9,916 nt of DNA from contig URCX01000069.1 of the NCBI GenBank assembly GCA_900546465.1, positions 1-9,916 of the forward strand, in the 5' to 3' direction. Below, piece by piece: positions 1 to 6,609 of the stretch. The DNA comes from an uncultured Bacteroidota bacterium (GTDB lineage Bacteria > Bacteroidota > Bacteroidia > Bacteroidales > P3). Position numbers and translations under genes: made by a program. The notes under the pieces are model-generated. The model saw only the letters and a list, made by a program, of their open reading frames with translations, had not been told where the DNA came from and made no database searches. Each line of letters starts with the position of its first letter. Position 1 is the first letter of the stretch.

Positions 1-59
1 CGCCGAAAGAATTTTCTCAAAGGGCGTTTTAATTTTCTGAATCGCCCTTTGGTTTTTGT
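1..59. repeat. 21-bp periodic repeat, first copy (cut by window edge)
   Basis: Three successive units of about 21 bp can be read: a partial one ending at 17, one at 18-38 and one at 39-59. Two of them end in AATTTTCT, and each carries a GCC/GGC-containing core (CGCCGAAAG, AAAGGGCG, TCGCCCTTT). The same layout and the same AATTTTCT block recur at 6356-6440, so this is a dispersed, tandemly built repeat and not chance. The left end is outside the window, so the number of units is unknown. No ORF is associated with it. Its function is unknown. Confidence 0.7.
18..57 (+). terminator. Possible intrinsic terminator inside the repeat
   Basis: The arms CAAAGGGCG (18-26) and CGCCCTTTG (43-51) are perfect inverted repeats with a 16-nt loop, followed by GTTTTT. 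This could end a plus-strand gene lying left of the window. The loop is long and the hairpin arises from the repeat units themselves, so termination is an inference. Confidence 0.35.
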
Positions 60-258
60 CGCTTATTGAACTTGTGTTGCTACTCTCTTTTTTATCTTCC
101 CGAATGAGGTGGTTCGGACTATGTTTTCCTTGTGCTTTTGTTGCTTATCCGTGTTTCAAACAAGGTTGTAAACATTCGATGGTTGATAAAAATGGGAGGG
201 GATATAATTTCAAGCCGTGTTTAGGAGTTAATTTAGCAGAATAAAAATCTACATTATC

Positions 259-3200
259 ATGAGAGTATTTTCAGGTGGTTTATACTGTTTTGCAAGCCTC
301 GTTTTGTTTGCCTTTTGTGCTTATTCTCAAAAGCTAAGCATGAACGAACGTTGTGTTTCCGACTACAAAGCGGCATACGATAACTATATGAGCGGTAATT
401 ATTCTTCCTCTTTGGAGGGCTTTTCCGACTTTCTTTCTCGTTATCCGCAGAAGGATAATCCTTTTTCGGAGCAGGCTTTTTTCTATCGTGCGGCAGCTTC
501 TCATGCTTTGACGAATGCAGATGCCGATGTATTGCTTTCCGACTTCATCAGACAGTATCCGCAATCTCTGTATTTGAATAAGGCGTCTTTTCTTTTGGCT
601 GATTTCTATTCCAATGCAGGAAAGTTTGAGCGGGCTTTGGAGGTGTATAAAGGAATGAATGTTTCGGCTCTTGAAGGAGAGAGTTGGTATGAGTATCATT
701 ATAAGTACGGTCATTGTTTGTTCTTGAACTCTGATTATGATGAGGCAGTATCGGAATTGGACAAGGTCAGGGAGGCGAAAAGTAAGTATGCAGCTTCGGC
801 AAGCTATTTTCACGCTCACATAATGTATGAACAGCAGCAGTATGAGCAGGCTTTGAAGGAATTTCTCGACTTGCAGCAGGATAAGAATTTCGGAAAGATT
901 GTGCCTTATTATATTGCACAGATTTATTACTATCGCGGAAATTATGAGGAGTTGATAGAGATAGCTCCACGTCTTTCCGAGAAATCCCAATCCAAGCGAA
1001 GCGGAGAATTGAACCGTATGTTAGGCGATGCTTATTACAAATTGGGACGTTATAAGGAGGCAATTCCTTATTTGGAAAAGGCTGTACAACAAGAGAGTGC
1101 CGATGCTCAGGATTATTATCTTTTAGGTTATACCCTTTTGGAGGAGAAAGAATATGCCAAGGCAAAGTCTTATCTCTTGAAAGCGACAGATGGCAGAGAT
1201 TCTCTGGCTCAAAGTGCTTTCTATCATTTGGGAATATGTTGTCTTGAATTGGGTGAAAAACAGAATGCACAAGCTATGTTCAAGGAGGCTTGGGAGATGG
1301 ATTTCGATAAGGCAATTCAAGAAAAGGCTTTGTTGAATTACGCCAAGGTTTCCTATGAAACCGCTCCTGCCTATAATGAATCGGTAAAGGCTTTTCAAGC
1401 CTTTGCGGATATGTTCCCCGACTCGGATAAAGCAGATGAAGCCAAGGAGTACCTTGCACAGCTGTACGGAAACATGAAGAACTATCGTGATGCGGTGGAG
1501 ATGTTGGAGCAGATGTCGGAACGCAGTTTGTCGGCAAACAAGGCTTATCAGCGATTATGTCTTAACCGTGCAATAGAGGTGTTTAACGAGGGTAGGGCAG
1601 AAGATGCCTTGATTTATTTGGATAAATCGCTCTCTCAGACTCATGATAATGAGCTTACAGCTTCGGCATACTATATGAAAGCCGAGGTTTACTACCAAAT
1701 GGGAGAATATGATTTGTCCGTGAAGAATCTTAACGCCTTTTACGCTTCGGCAGGTGCTGCTGAAAGTCCGTATCTTGCACAAGCCGATTATACAATGGGC
1801 TATAATCTTTTCAAACAAAAGAAATATTCCACTGCGAAGAACTATTTCCAAAGAATAATAGGTAAACTCGATACCAAGCAAAGCGAAGATGCAGCTTTGC
1901 GATATGCGGATTGTTTGTATATGTGCAGAGATTTCAATTCGGCAATAGAGCAGTACGGAAAGATTATCGAGAAACAACATCCCGATGCAGACTATGCGTC
2001 TTATCAAACAGCCATGGCGTACGGAGCATTGGGCAACTATGAACGCAAAAAAGAAGTTTTGGAGCGTGCATATGAGAATTACAATCAAGGCAACTATGCT
2101 GCAACAATCAAATACGAACTTGCAAACACCTATCTCACCTTGGAGGAAAACCGTAAAGCCATAGACACCTATCAAAACGTCATAACGCTATATCCGCAGT
2201 CCCTTCACGTGAAGGATTGCTATGCAAAGATAGGTATGATTCATTATAAACTCGGTGAAGATGCCAAAGCGTTGGAGTATTTGGATAAATTGGTAAAGAC
2301 ATATCCCGACAGCGAGGAATCGCGTGCGGCATTGGCGAATATAAAAGCAATATATGTTTCAGCCAATAAGGTAGATGATTATTTGGCATATACAGAGAAT
2401 TTGCCGACAGCAAGAGTATCGGCAGGAGATAGGGATTCCATAAGCTATCAGGCGGCAGAAAATTTGTATATGGAGGGCGATTGTGCGAATGCAATCATGG
2501 CTTTCGAGCAGTATTTGAGCAAATATCCGAAAGGCATCTTCTTTGTGAATGCGGATTACTACCTTGCAGATTGCTTGAATAAGTCCGGCAGAAAGACGGA
2601 GGCCTTGAAGCATTACGAAGCCGTAATAGAAAATCCGAAGAATGTGTTTACCGAAAAATCTTTGCTCAAAGCGGCAGAACTGAATTTGGAAACTAAGAAT
2701 TACGAAAGGGCAGAGCAGCAATACAATCGCTTGGAGGCAATAGCGGAAGTAAGTACGCATAAACTCTTGGCATTGGACGGACAAATGCAAAGCTGTTTCC
2801 ATTTAAGCAAATTCGATTCGGCAACAATGTATGCCAACAAACTGCTTTCGCTTGAGAAGACTGATGAGACCGTAAAGGAAAGAGCAACATATATATTGGC
2901 GAAATCCTTACTTGCAAATCAAAACAGCGGACAGGCAATTGTCGAATTGAAACGTTTGACCAAAGCAAAAAATCCTGAATACGCAGGAGAGGCACAGTAC
3001 ACCTTGGCAGAATTGAGCTTTCTTGCCGGAGACGTAGCAGGAGCGGAGAAGATGATACACCAAATCAACGCAAACCCATCAAGCGAATACTGGTTGGCTA
3101 AAACATTTGTGCTTTGGGCAGACATATTCAAGAGTAAAGGTAATGTTTTGCAGGCAAAGCAGACATTGCAAAGCATAGTGGATAATTACGATGGGGACGA

Positions 3201-3336
3201 GGAACTTATCGAAACGGCAAAACAAAAACTCCTTCAACTGACAGAGGAACAGGATAAGACACGTAAAGAAAATGAAACCAAACGCATGGAACATAATGCG
3301 GCGGTTGATGAGGTCATAATAGAGGAACAAGAGTAA
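259..3336 (+). CDS. Large exported tetratricopeptide-repeat (TPR) protein
   Basis: This 1025-residue protein is almost entirely TPR helices. An N-terminal signal peptide (about 1-23, hydrophobic core FASLVLFAF) ends in AYS before Gln24, a typical signal peptidase I site in Bacteroidota, so the protein is probably periplasmic. Paired helices with the TPR pattern (for example GDAYYKLGRYKEAIPYLEKA near residues 256-275, and the unit after it) run from about residue 35 to 1000. A charged, Lys/Glu-rich tail that may be coiled coil closes the chain. TPR arrays are protein-binding scaffolds with no enzymatic activity of their own. The ATG at 259 is the only start that gives a complete signal peptide, and no Shine-Dalgarno is visible. 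The stop overlaps the next gene by one base (TAATG), so expression of the two is probably coupled. The likely role is a periplasmic or outer-membrane-associated scaffold acting with the downstream barrel, which is an inference from gene order. The family call is very secure; the precise function is unknown. Confidence 0.93.
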   Translation: MRVFSGGLYCFASLVLFAFCAYSQKLSMNERCVSDYKAAYDNYMSGNYSSSLEGFSDFLSRYPQKDNPFSEQAFFYRAAASHALTNADADVLLSDFIRQYPQSLYLNKASFLLADFYSNAGKFERALEVYKGMNVSALEGESWYEYHYKYGHCLFLNSDYDEAVSELDKVREAKSKYAASASYFHAHIMYEQQQYEQALKEFLDLQQDKNFGKIVPYYIAQIYYYRGNYEELIEIAPRLSEKSQSKRSGELNRMLGDAYYKLGRYKEAIPYLEKAVQQESADAQDYYLLGYTLLEEKEYAKAKSYLLKATDGRDSLAQSAFYHLGICCLELGEKQNAQAMFKEAWEMDFDKAIQEKALLNYAKVSYETAPAYNESVKAFQAFADMFPDSDKADEAKEYLAQLYGNMKNYRDAVEMLEQMSERSLSANKAYQRLCLNRAIEVFNEGRAEDALIYLDKSLSQTHDNELTASAYYMKAEVYYQMGEYDLSVKNLNAFYASAGAAESPYLAQADYTMGYNLFKQKKYSTAKNYFQRIIGKLDTKQSEDAALRYADCLYMCRDFNSAIEQYGKIIEKQHPDADYASYQTAMAYGALGNYERKKEVLERAYENYNQGNYAATIKYELANTYLTLEENRKAIDTYQNVITLYPQSLHVKDCYAKIGMIHYKLGEDAKALEYLDKLVKTYPDSEESRAALANIKAIYVSANKVDDYLAYTENLPTARVSAGDRDSISYQAAENLYMEGDCANAIMAFEQYLSKYPKGIFFVNADYYLADCLNKSGRKTEALKHYEAVIENPKNVFTEKSLLKAAELNLETKNYERAEQQYNRLEAIAEVSTHKLLALDGQMQSCFHLSKFDSATMYANKLLSLEKTDETVKERATYILAKSLLANQNSGQAIVELKRLTKAKNPEYAGEAQYTLAELSFLAGDVAGAEKMIHQINANPSSEYWLAKTFVLWADIFKSKGNVLQAKQTLQSIVDNYDGDEELIETAKQKLLQLTEEQDKTRKENETKRMEHNAAVDEVIIEEQE

Positions 3337-5054
3337 TGAAAAGAACAAACAAAAAAAGTAATCGGCACATGAAAAGATATATATATGCAATCATAGTTTT
3401 TTCTCTCTTGGGCATGAACGCAAAAGCCCAACAACCAAAAAAGGACGAGTATAACGAAAGCGTTGTGATAAAGACTACGTTTTCTCCTGTGGTGAATGAG
3501 GCGTACAAATTGACGAGTAAACCAACCGTATTCGACTCTACCTTTGAACTTCCTGCCTTCAAATACGATAAGACCGGCAAACAATTTCCCACATTCATGA
3601 CTTTCGACAAAATAAAGCCTGCAAATGTGAAAGACGAAAGGACAGAGAATTTATACAATGCTCATATTAAAGCAGGCATAGGCACTTATTTTACCTCTCT
3701 TTTGGAGGCTTCCTATTCTCAAACGCGTTCCAAAGATTTGGTTTACAGTGCAGATTTCAAGCATAGGTCGTCTCTCGGACAGATAAAGGATTATGCACAT
3801 TCCACATATGCGGAAAACGACTTGCGTTTGTATGCAAAAAAGATATGGACGGACTTTTCATTGGACGCAAACATCTTTTACGAACATCAAAGGTACTATT
3901 ACTACGGCTTTTCCGATACGATAGATAAAGCAAAAAGCGATTACCGTACCATATACCGCACCATAGGAACACGTCTCAACTATCGAAGCCTTTACAGAGA
4001 CGAAAGCATGTTTCATAACTTTGCTTCCTTTGCTTTCCGGCACACTTCCGGCGAATGGGGCTATGGAGAAACAGACATTAATTTCACAGCAGGAGTCAGA
4101 AAAGAACTTTCACTATTTAACAATCAAACTCAATATCTCGGATTGCAAGTAAACTATAATCAGATAGCCGGTTCGTATTCTGCAAAAGACCTTACACCTT
4201 TCTTTGATCCGACTTTGAAACTTGAAGACTACAAGAACCGACAGGGCATTGTCGATATACATGCATACATGGACTTTGCAATAAATCGATTCAACATTCA
4301 CGCCGCCTTATCTCTCGCTCCATGTTTCGGAAATCATGGAAAATTCTATTTCCTTCCCGATATAATTGCCTCTTTGCCTGACTTGACCGAGCATATAGGC
4401 GTAGAGGGCGGATTGAAATCCGAAACAGAACTTCCGACACTCAATGCCATGGTAAGGGAAAACCCTTATATCTCGCCATTGGTGCAAACTAAATTACAGA
4501 GTTACACAAGCCTTTTTGCCAAAGCTGTATATAGTGGCTCAAATAATCTGCATGCGGAATTGGAAGTAGGCTTGGCAGCTCTTCAAAACAAGTATTTCTA
4601 TACCCTTGATACCAATGCTGCTCTCCATAATATGTTTTCCATTGTTTATGACAAGGCGAAACGCCTCTATGTTGACCTTTGCTTAGATTATAAGTTGAAA
4701 GACATCACCTTGAAAGCCAATGTCGTTTTTCAAAACGTGAAAACGGAGGATTTGGATAAAGCATGGTATATCCCTGCTTTCAAAGCCGGTATGTCTGTCG
4801 AATATTCGGCAGATAAATTGACCATAGCCTTGGTACCGAGCTTCGCAAGTTCAGTCAAATGTTTGAATGAAAAAAGAGAAGTAGTCAAATTGAAATCACG
4901 TTTCGATTTGAGCCTGAACGCTTCCTATAAATACTCCGACCAATGGAGCTTTTTTGTAGAACTTGATAACCTTGCATTCCAACGTTATTACAATTACTAT
5001 AACTACCCTGCACAACGCTTTGTCGGAATTATAGGAGCAAGATATGCTTTCTGA
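3336..5054 (+). CDS. Outer-membrane beta-barrel protein, plugless TonB-receptor-like
   Basis: The 572-residue product has a basic N-terminus, a hydrophobic stretch (YIYAIIVFSLLGM) and cleavage after AKA, before Gln32. The rest is rich in alternating aromatic and polar residues typical of beta strands, and it ends in ...GARYAF with a terminal Phe, the usual signal for barrel insertion by the BAM machinery. The segment around 92-150 (KIKPANVKDE, then KAGIGTYFTSLLEASYSQTR and FKHRSSLGQIKD) resembles Bacteroidota barrels often annotated as TonB-dependent receptors. I see no TonB box or plug domain, so active TonB-driven uptake is not supported. The first ATG (3336) overlaps the TPR stop and would give an unusually long basic n-region. 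The ATG at 3369 (MKRYIYAII) gives a more ordinary signal peptide and may be the true start. A role in transport or surface assembly together with the TPR protein is an inference. Confidence 0.88.
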   Translation: MKRTNKKSNRHMKRYIYAIIVFSLLGMNAKAQQPKKDEYNESVVIKTTFSPVVNEAYKLTSKPTVFDSTFELPAFKYDKTGKQFPTFMTFDKIKPANVKDERTENLYNAHIKAGIGTYFTSLLEASYSQTRSKDLVYSADFKHRSSLGQIKDYAHSTYAENDLRLYAKKIWTDFSLDANIFYEHQRYYYYGFSDTIDKAKSDYRTIYRTIGTRLNYRSLYRDESMFHNFASFAFRHTSGEWGYGETDINFTAGVRKELSLFNNQTQYLGLQVNYNQIAGSYSAKDLTPFFDPTLKLEDYKNRQGIVDIHAYMDFAINRFNIHAALSLAPCFGNHGKFYFLPDIIASLPDLTEHIGVEGGLKSETELPTLNAMVRENPYISPLVQTKLQSYTSLFAKAVYSGSNNLHAELEVGLAALQNKYFYTLDTNAALHNMFSIVYDKAKRLYVDLCLDYKLKDITLKANVVFQNVKTEDLDKAWYIPAFKAGMSVEYSADKLTIALVPSFASSVKCLNEKREVVKLKSRFDLSLNASYKYSDQWSFFVELDNLAFQRYYNYYNYPAQRFVGIIGARYAF

Positions 5055-5056
5055 GA

Positions 5057-5632
5057 ATGAATGAAGCCGAAAAGGAATTTCTTTGTGTAGAACTCGATTG
5101 TCCTATGGGTATTGTTGCAATAGGACGATTTATCGGAATGATAGAAGATGGTGAACTACCTGTCTCCTCCCTCTATGAACTGAGTATGGAAAGAAATGAC
5201 AAAGCGGGTTTTCACGCAGCTTGGATTTTGGAAAAGCTTTGCGAGAAAACACCCGATTATGCGGAGTTCTTGGTGGAAGATTTGGCAAGAGACTTCGATA
5301 AAATCCGAAATCAAAGCAGTATGAGGGCGTATGCCAAGTTGTTATCCCGTCTTTTGCGACAACAGAAGCGTGGAAAACTTAGCGAAACCCTCTCAACAAT
5401 ATTGCTTTCCATAAATCCCGATAAACAGATAGAAACATGCTTTGCTTTTCTAATCAATCCGAAAGTACGTATATCCGTAAAGCAGATGTGTTGCGAACTT
5501 CTGCTTTTCTATAAAGAGAAAGAAACTTGGATTAAAGAAGAATTGCAGGAATTTGCCGCAAATCTCGCTTTGCAAAACACGCCTGCCGCACAATCCTATC
5601 GCAAGAAACTCCTCAAAGCCTTAAAGGTATAA
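5057..5632 (+). CDS. Hypothetical all-helical protein, possibly HEAT-like
   Basis: This 191-residue protein starts 2 nt after the barrel gene's stop and is clearly the third gene of the same operon. It has no signal peptide, membrane segment or lipobox, so it should be cytosolic. The sequence reads as successive amphipathic helices (for example FHAAWILEKLCEKTPDYAEF near 52-71, MRAYAKLLSRLLRQQKRG near 88-105, and a Lys-rich C-terminal helix), which suggests a HEAT- or ARM-like solenoid. No catalytic motif is visible. I do not recognise a named family beyond conserved hypothetical proteins of Bacteroidales. The codon usage and base composition match the neighbours. The operon position is odd, because the two upstream products are exported. 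It may simply be co-transcribed and not a partner. The ORF is secure; the fold is a guess. Confidence 0.85.
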   Translation: MNEAEKEFLCVELDCPMGIVAIGRFIGMIEDGELPVSSLYELSMERNDKAGFHAAWILEKLCEKTPDYAEFLVEDLARDFDKIRNQSSMRAYAKLLSRLLRQQKRGKLSETLSTILLSINPDKQIETCFAFLINPKVRISVKQMCCELLLFYKEKETWIKEELQEFAANLALQNTPAAQSYRKKLLKALKV

Positions 5633-5651
5633 CAGCTAAAACATAAGAGAA

Positions 5652-5685
5652 AAGGCTCGAACATCTTTTGAATGTATCGAGCCTT
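5652..5685 (+). terminator. Terminator of the TPR-barrel operon, possibly bidirectional
   Basis: The arms AAGGCTCGA (5652-5660) and TCGAGCCTT (5677-5685) pair perfectly. They extend inward through ACAT/ATGT with a single bulged A at 5676 and a 7-nt loop. The stem begins 20 nt after the stop of the third operon gene. The T-tract on the plus strand is weak. Read on the minus strand, the stem is followed by TTTTCTCTT, so it can also stop readthrough from the opposing small gene. Confidence 0.75.
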
Positions 5686-5769
5686 GATATTATCAAACCA
5701 TCAAGTTTATTCGATGAAAAATTTTTTCGTCCCAATTTGCTCTTGCGTAGTCTCTTGAATTTTTTAGTG

Positions 5770-5827
5770 GTGTTAAAACAAAGAATTACACGAAACCCAC
5801 ACAAGAGAGTGTTAAAATCAAAAGAAT
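5770..5827. repeat. Imperfect 17/19-bp direct repeat
   Basis: GTGTTAAAACAAAGAAT (5770-5786) recurs as GTGTTAAAATCAAAAGAAT (5809-5827), differing by two inserted bases. The pair sits in the AT-rich gap between the two convergent transcription units (5686-5867), which holds no credible gene. Upstream of it, 5714-5733 is an A/T near-palindrome (GATGAAAAA/TTTTTTCGTC). The function is unknown. Confidence 0.4.
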
Positions 5828-5834
5828 ATCGGAC

Positions 5835-5857
5835 AAAAGCCAAAGTCCACTTTGGCA
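5835..5857 (-). terminator. Intrinsic terminator of the small minus-strand gene
   Basis: Read on the minus strand, GCCAAAG-TGGA-CTTTGGC (5856-5839) forms a perfect 7-bp stem with a 4-nt loop, followed directly by TTTTG. It starts 12 nt after the TAA stop of the minus-strand gene. An outer pair, GAATATC (5824-5830) and GATATTC (5858-5864), can extend the structure. Confidence 0.75.
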
Positions 5858-5867
5858 GATATTCCTT

Positions 5868-6239
5868 TTATATCAGTAAAACCTGTAATTGGTAGAGGTT
5901 TTTGGTGAGAAACAAGCCTGCCTTCATGCTTTGAAGACGCTCGTTCAATATTCTCGTTCTGTGAAATTCAAAATCGTAAGGCGGATCAAAGTCAAACGCT
6001 TCTTGATGACTGCTGACCTTATACCTGCTTTCCGAAAGGGCTATCTCTATATTGTTTCTTGTTTCGCACTCTTTCGTACTCAGAAGTTTGCCGTAAGGCT
6101 TTGCCTTACCGAAAGAAGTCAAGGAAGTCTTGAAAAGGTATGACTTGCAGCCCCGTGTGGACACATCGACACCGCTTTGCGAAACCAACAACATCGCAAG
6201 CAATGCCAAAACGTAAGCCATATTTTTGTACCCTTTCAT
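5868..6239 (-). CDS. Small exported orphan protein
   Basis: This 123-residue product begins at the ATG at 6239 (MKGYKN...). A second ATG at 6221 is possible, and a TTG at 6251 is less likely. A signal peptide is plain: Lys residues, then the hydrophobic run YVLALLAMLLVS, with probable cleavage shortly after the SQSG near 20-23. The mature chain of about 100 residues is polar, has two cysteines (31 and 58) that could form a disulfide, an acidic aromatic patch (DFDPPYDFEF near 83-92) and a C-terminal helix ending in LYQLQVLLI. There is no lipobox and no further membrane segment. A matching promoter upstream and an intrinsic terminator right after the stop show it is a complete single-gene unit, which makes it much more credible than its length alone would. 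I recognise no family. A periplasmic or secreted role is inferred from the signal peptide only. Confidence 0.75.
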   Translation of the reverse strand: MKGYKNMAYVLALLAMLLVSQSGVDVSTRGCKSYLFKTSLTSFGKAKPYGKLLSTKECETRNNIEIALSESRYKVSSHQEAFDFDPPYDFEFHRTRILNERLQSMKAGLFLTKNLYQLQVLLI

Positions 6240-6261
6240 TCCGTCGAACAATATATAATAT

Positions 6262-6300
6262 CCGCTTGCAAAGATACGGCAAATTTCTTATCGAAGCAAA
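6262..6300 (-). promoter_or_regulatory. Canonical Bacteroidota promoter for the small exported gene
   Basis: On the minus strand TTTG (6300-6297) is followed after 20 nt by TATCTTTG (6276-6269). This matches the TTTG-N19-21-TAnnTTTG consensus of the Bacteroidota primary sigma factor exactly. Transcription would begin near 6262, giving a 5' leader of about 22 nt before the ATG at 6239. Confidence 0.8.
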
Positions 6301-6355
6301 TTTTTCTTCATCAAAATGGCATTTGCCCTAATTAAAAGTCCGATTCCTTATTCCC

Positions 6356-6440
6356 GAAACGCCGATTCAATTTTCTGAAACGCCATTATAATTTTCTGAA
6401 ACGGCGTTTCGGTAATGCGGAAACGCCGTTTGCTTTTTGA
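6356..6440. repeat. 21-22-bp tandem repeat, second copy (four units)
   Basis: Four consecutive units each begin with GAAACGCC or GAAACGGC: 6356-6376, 6377-6397, 6398-6419 and 6420-6440, of 21, 21, 22 and 21 bp. The first two end in AATTTTCT, and the last two diverge in their 3' halves. The related array at 1-59 has the same period and the same AATTTTCT block. The array lies between the divergent promoters of the small exported gene and mnmA. It is an intergenic dispersed repeat of unknown function, reminiscent of short tandem intergenic repeats described in Porphyromonas genomes. That comparison is from memory and unverified. Confidence 0.75.
6399..6431. other. Perfect 12-bp inverted repeat within the array
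   Basis: AAACGGCGTTTC (6399-6410) and GAAACGCCGTTT (6420-6431) are exact reverse complements around a 9-nt spacer. The spacing equals one repeat unit, so units 3 and 4 face each other as a hairpin. On the plus strand it is followed by TGCTTTTTGA, a weak T-tract. It could be a terminator, a protein-binding site or a recombination signal. The structure is certain and the function is not. Confidence 0.6.
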
Positions 6441-6596
6441 GGGTGAGGAAATTGGGAAATTTGTTTTGCTTAAATGGTGGTTTTATTGGATAAATATATT
6501 GGTTTTCAGATGATAGGGTAGGGGCGAAAGGGTGTATGTGAGAGGAAAGTTTGGGAGAAAATGCGATATGCGGGGTAAGTTGTGTGAAAAATATTG

Positions 6597-6604
6597 TATC
6601 TTTG
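6597..6604 (+). promoter_or_regulatory. -7 element for mnmA, implying a leaderless mRNA
   Basis: TATCTTTG matches TAnnTTTG perfectly and ends 5 nt before the mnmA ATG at 6610, so transcription should start at or within a base or two of the start codon. The -33 box is not ideal: the nearest TTG (6580-6582) is only 14 nt upstream of the element instead of about 20. The preceding 6441-6596 holds no gene. It is G-rich around 6508-6533. Confidence 0.65.
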
Positions 6605-6609
6605 CCAAT

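Noticed and set aside
56..244. 62-codon plus-strand ORF starting with TTG before the TPR gene
   Set aside because: It begins inside the repeat, uses a TTG start, has an odd Cys-rich composition and shows no protein-like pattern. The gap 60-258 is better read as leader DNA. Only a weak promoter-like TATGTTTT (120-127) is visible there, with no -33 box.
1555..2175. Long minus-strand ORFs opposite the TPR gene (also 334-990 and 2359-2802)
   Set aside because: They are shadows of an unmistakable TPR reading frame; their Cys-, Ile- and Leu-rich text has no protein-like organisation.
5668..5895. Plus-strand ORF of 75 codons between the convergent units
   Set aside because: It spans two terminators and the end of the minus-strand gene, has no promoter, and shows no recognisable pattern.
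5889..6331. Plus-strand ORFs opposite the small exported gene
   Set aside because: The minus strand has the promoter, signal peptide and terminator; the plus-strand frames have none of these.
6356..6440. CRISPR array
   Set aside because: The units are contiguous with no unique spacers of regular length, and no cas gene is present.
6508..6553. G-rich stretch resembling a G-quadruplex upstream of mnmA
   Set aside because: Three G-tracts are close together (within 6508-6531), but the fourth is about 20 nt away, too far for a convincing quadruplex.
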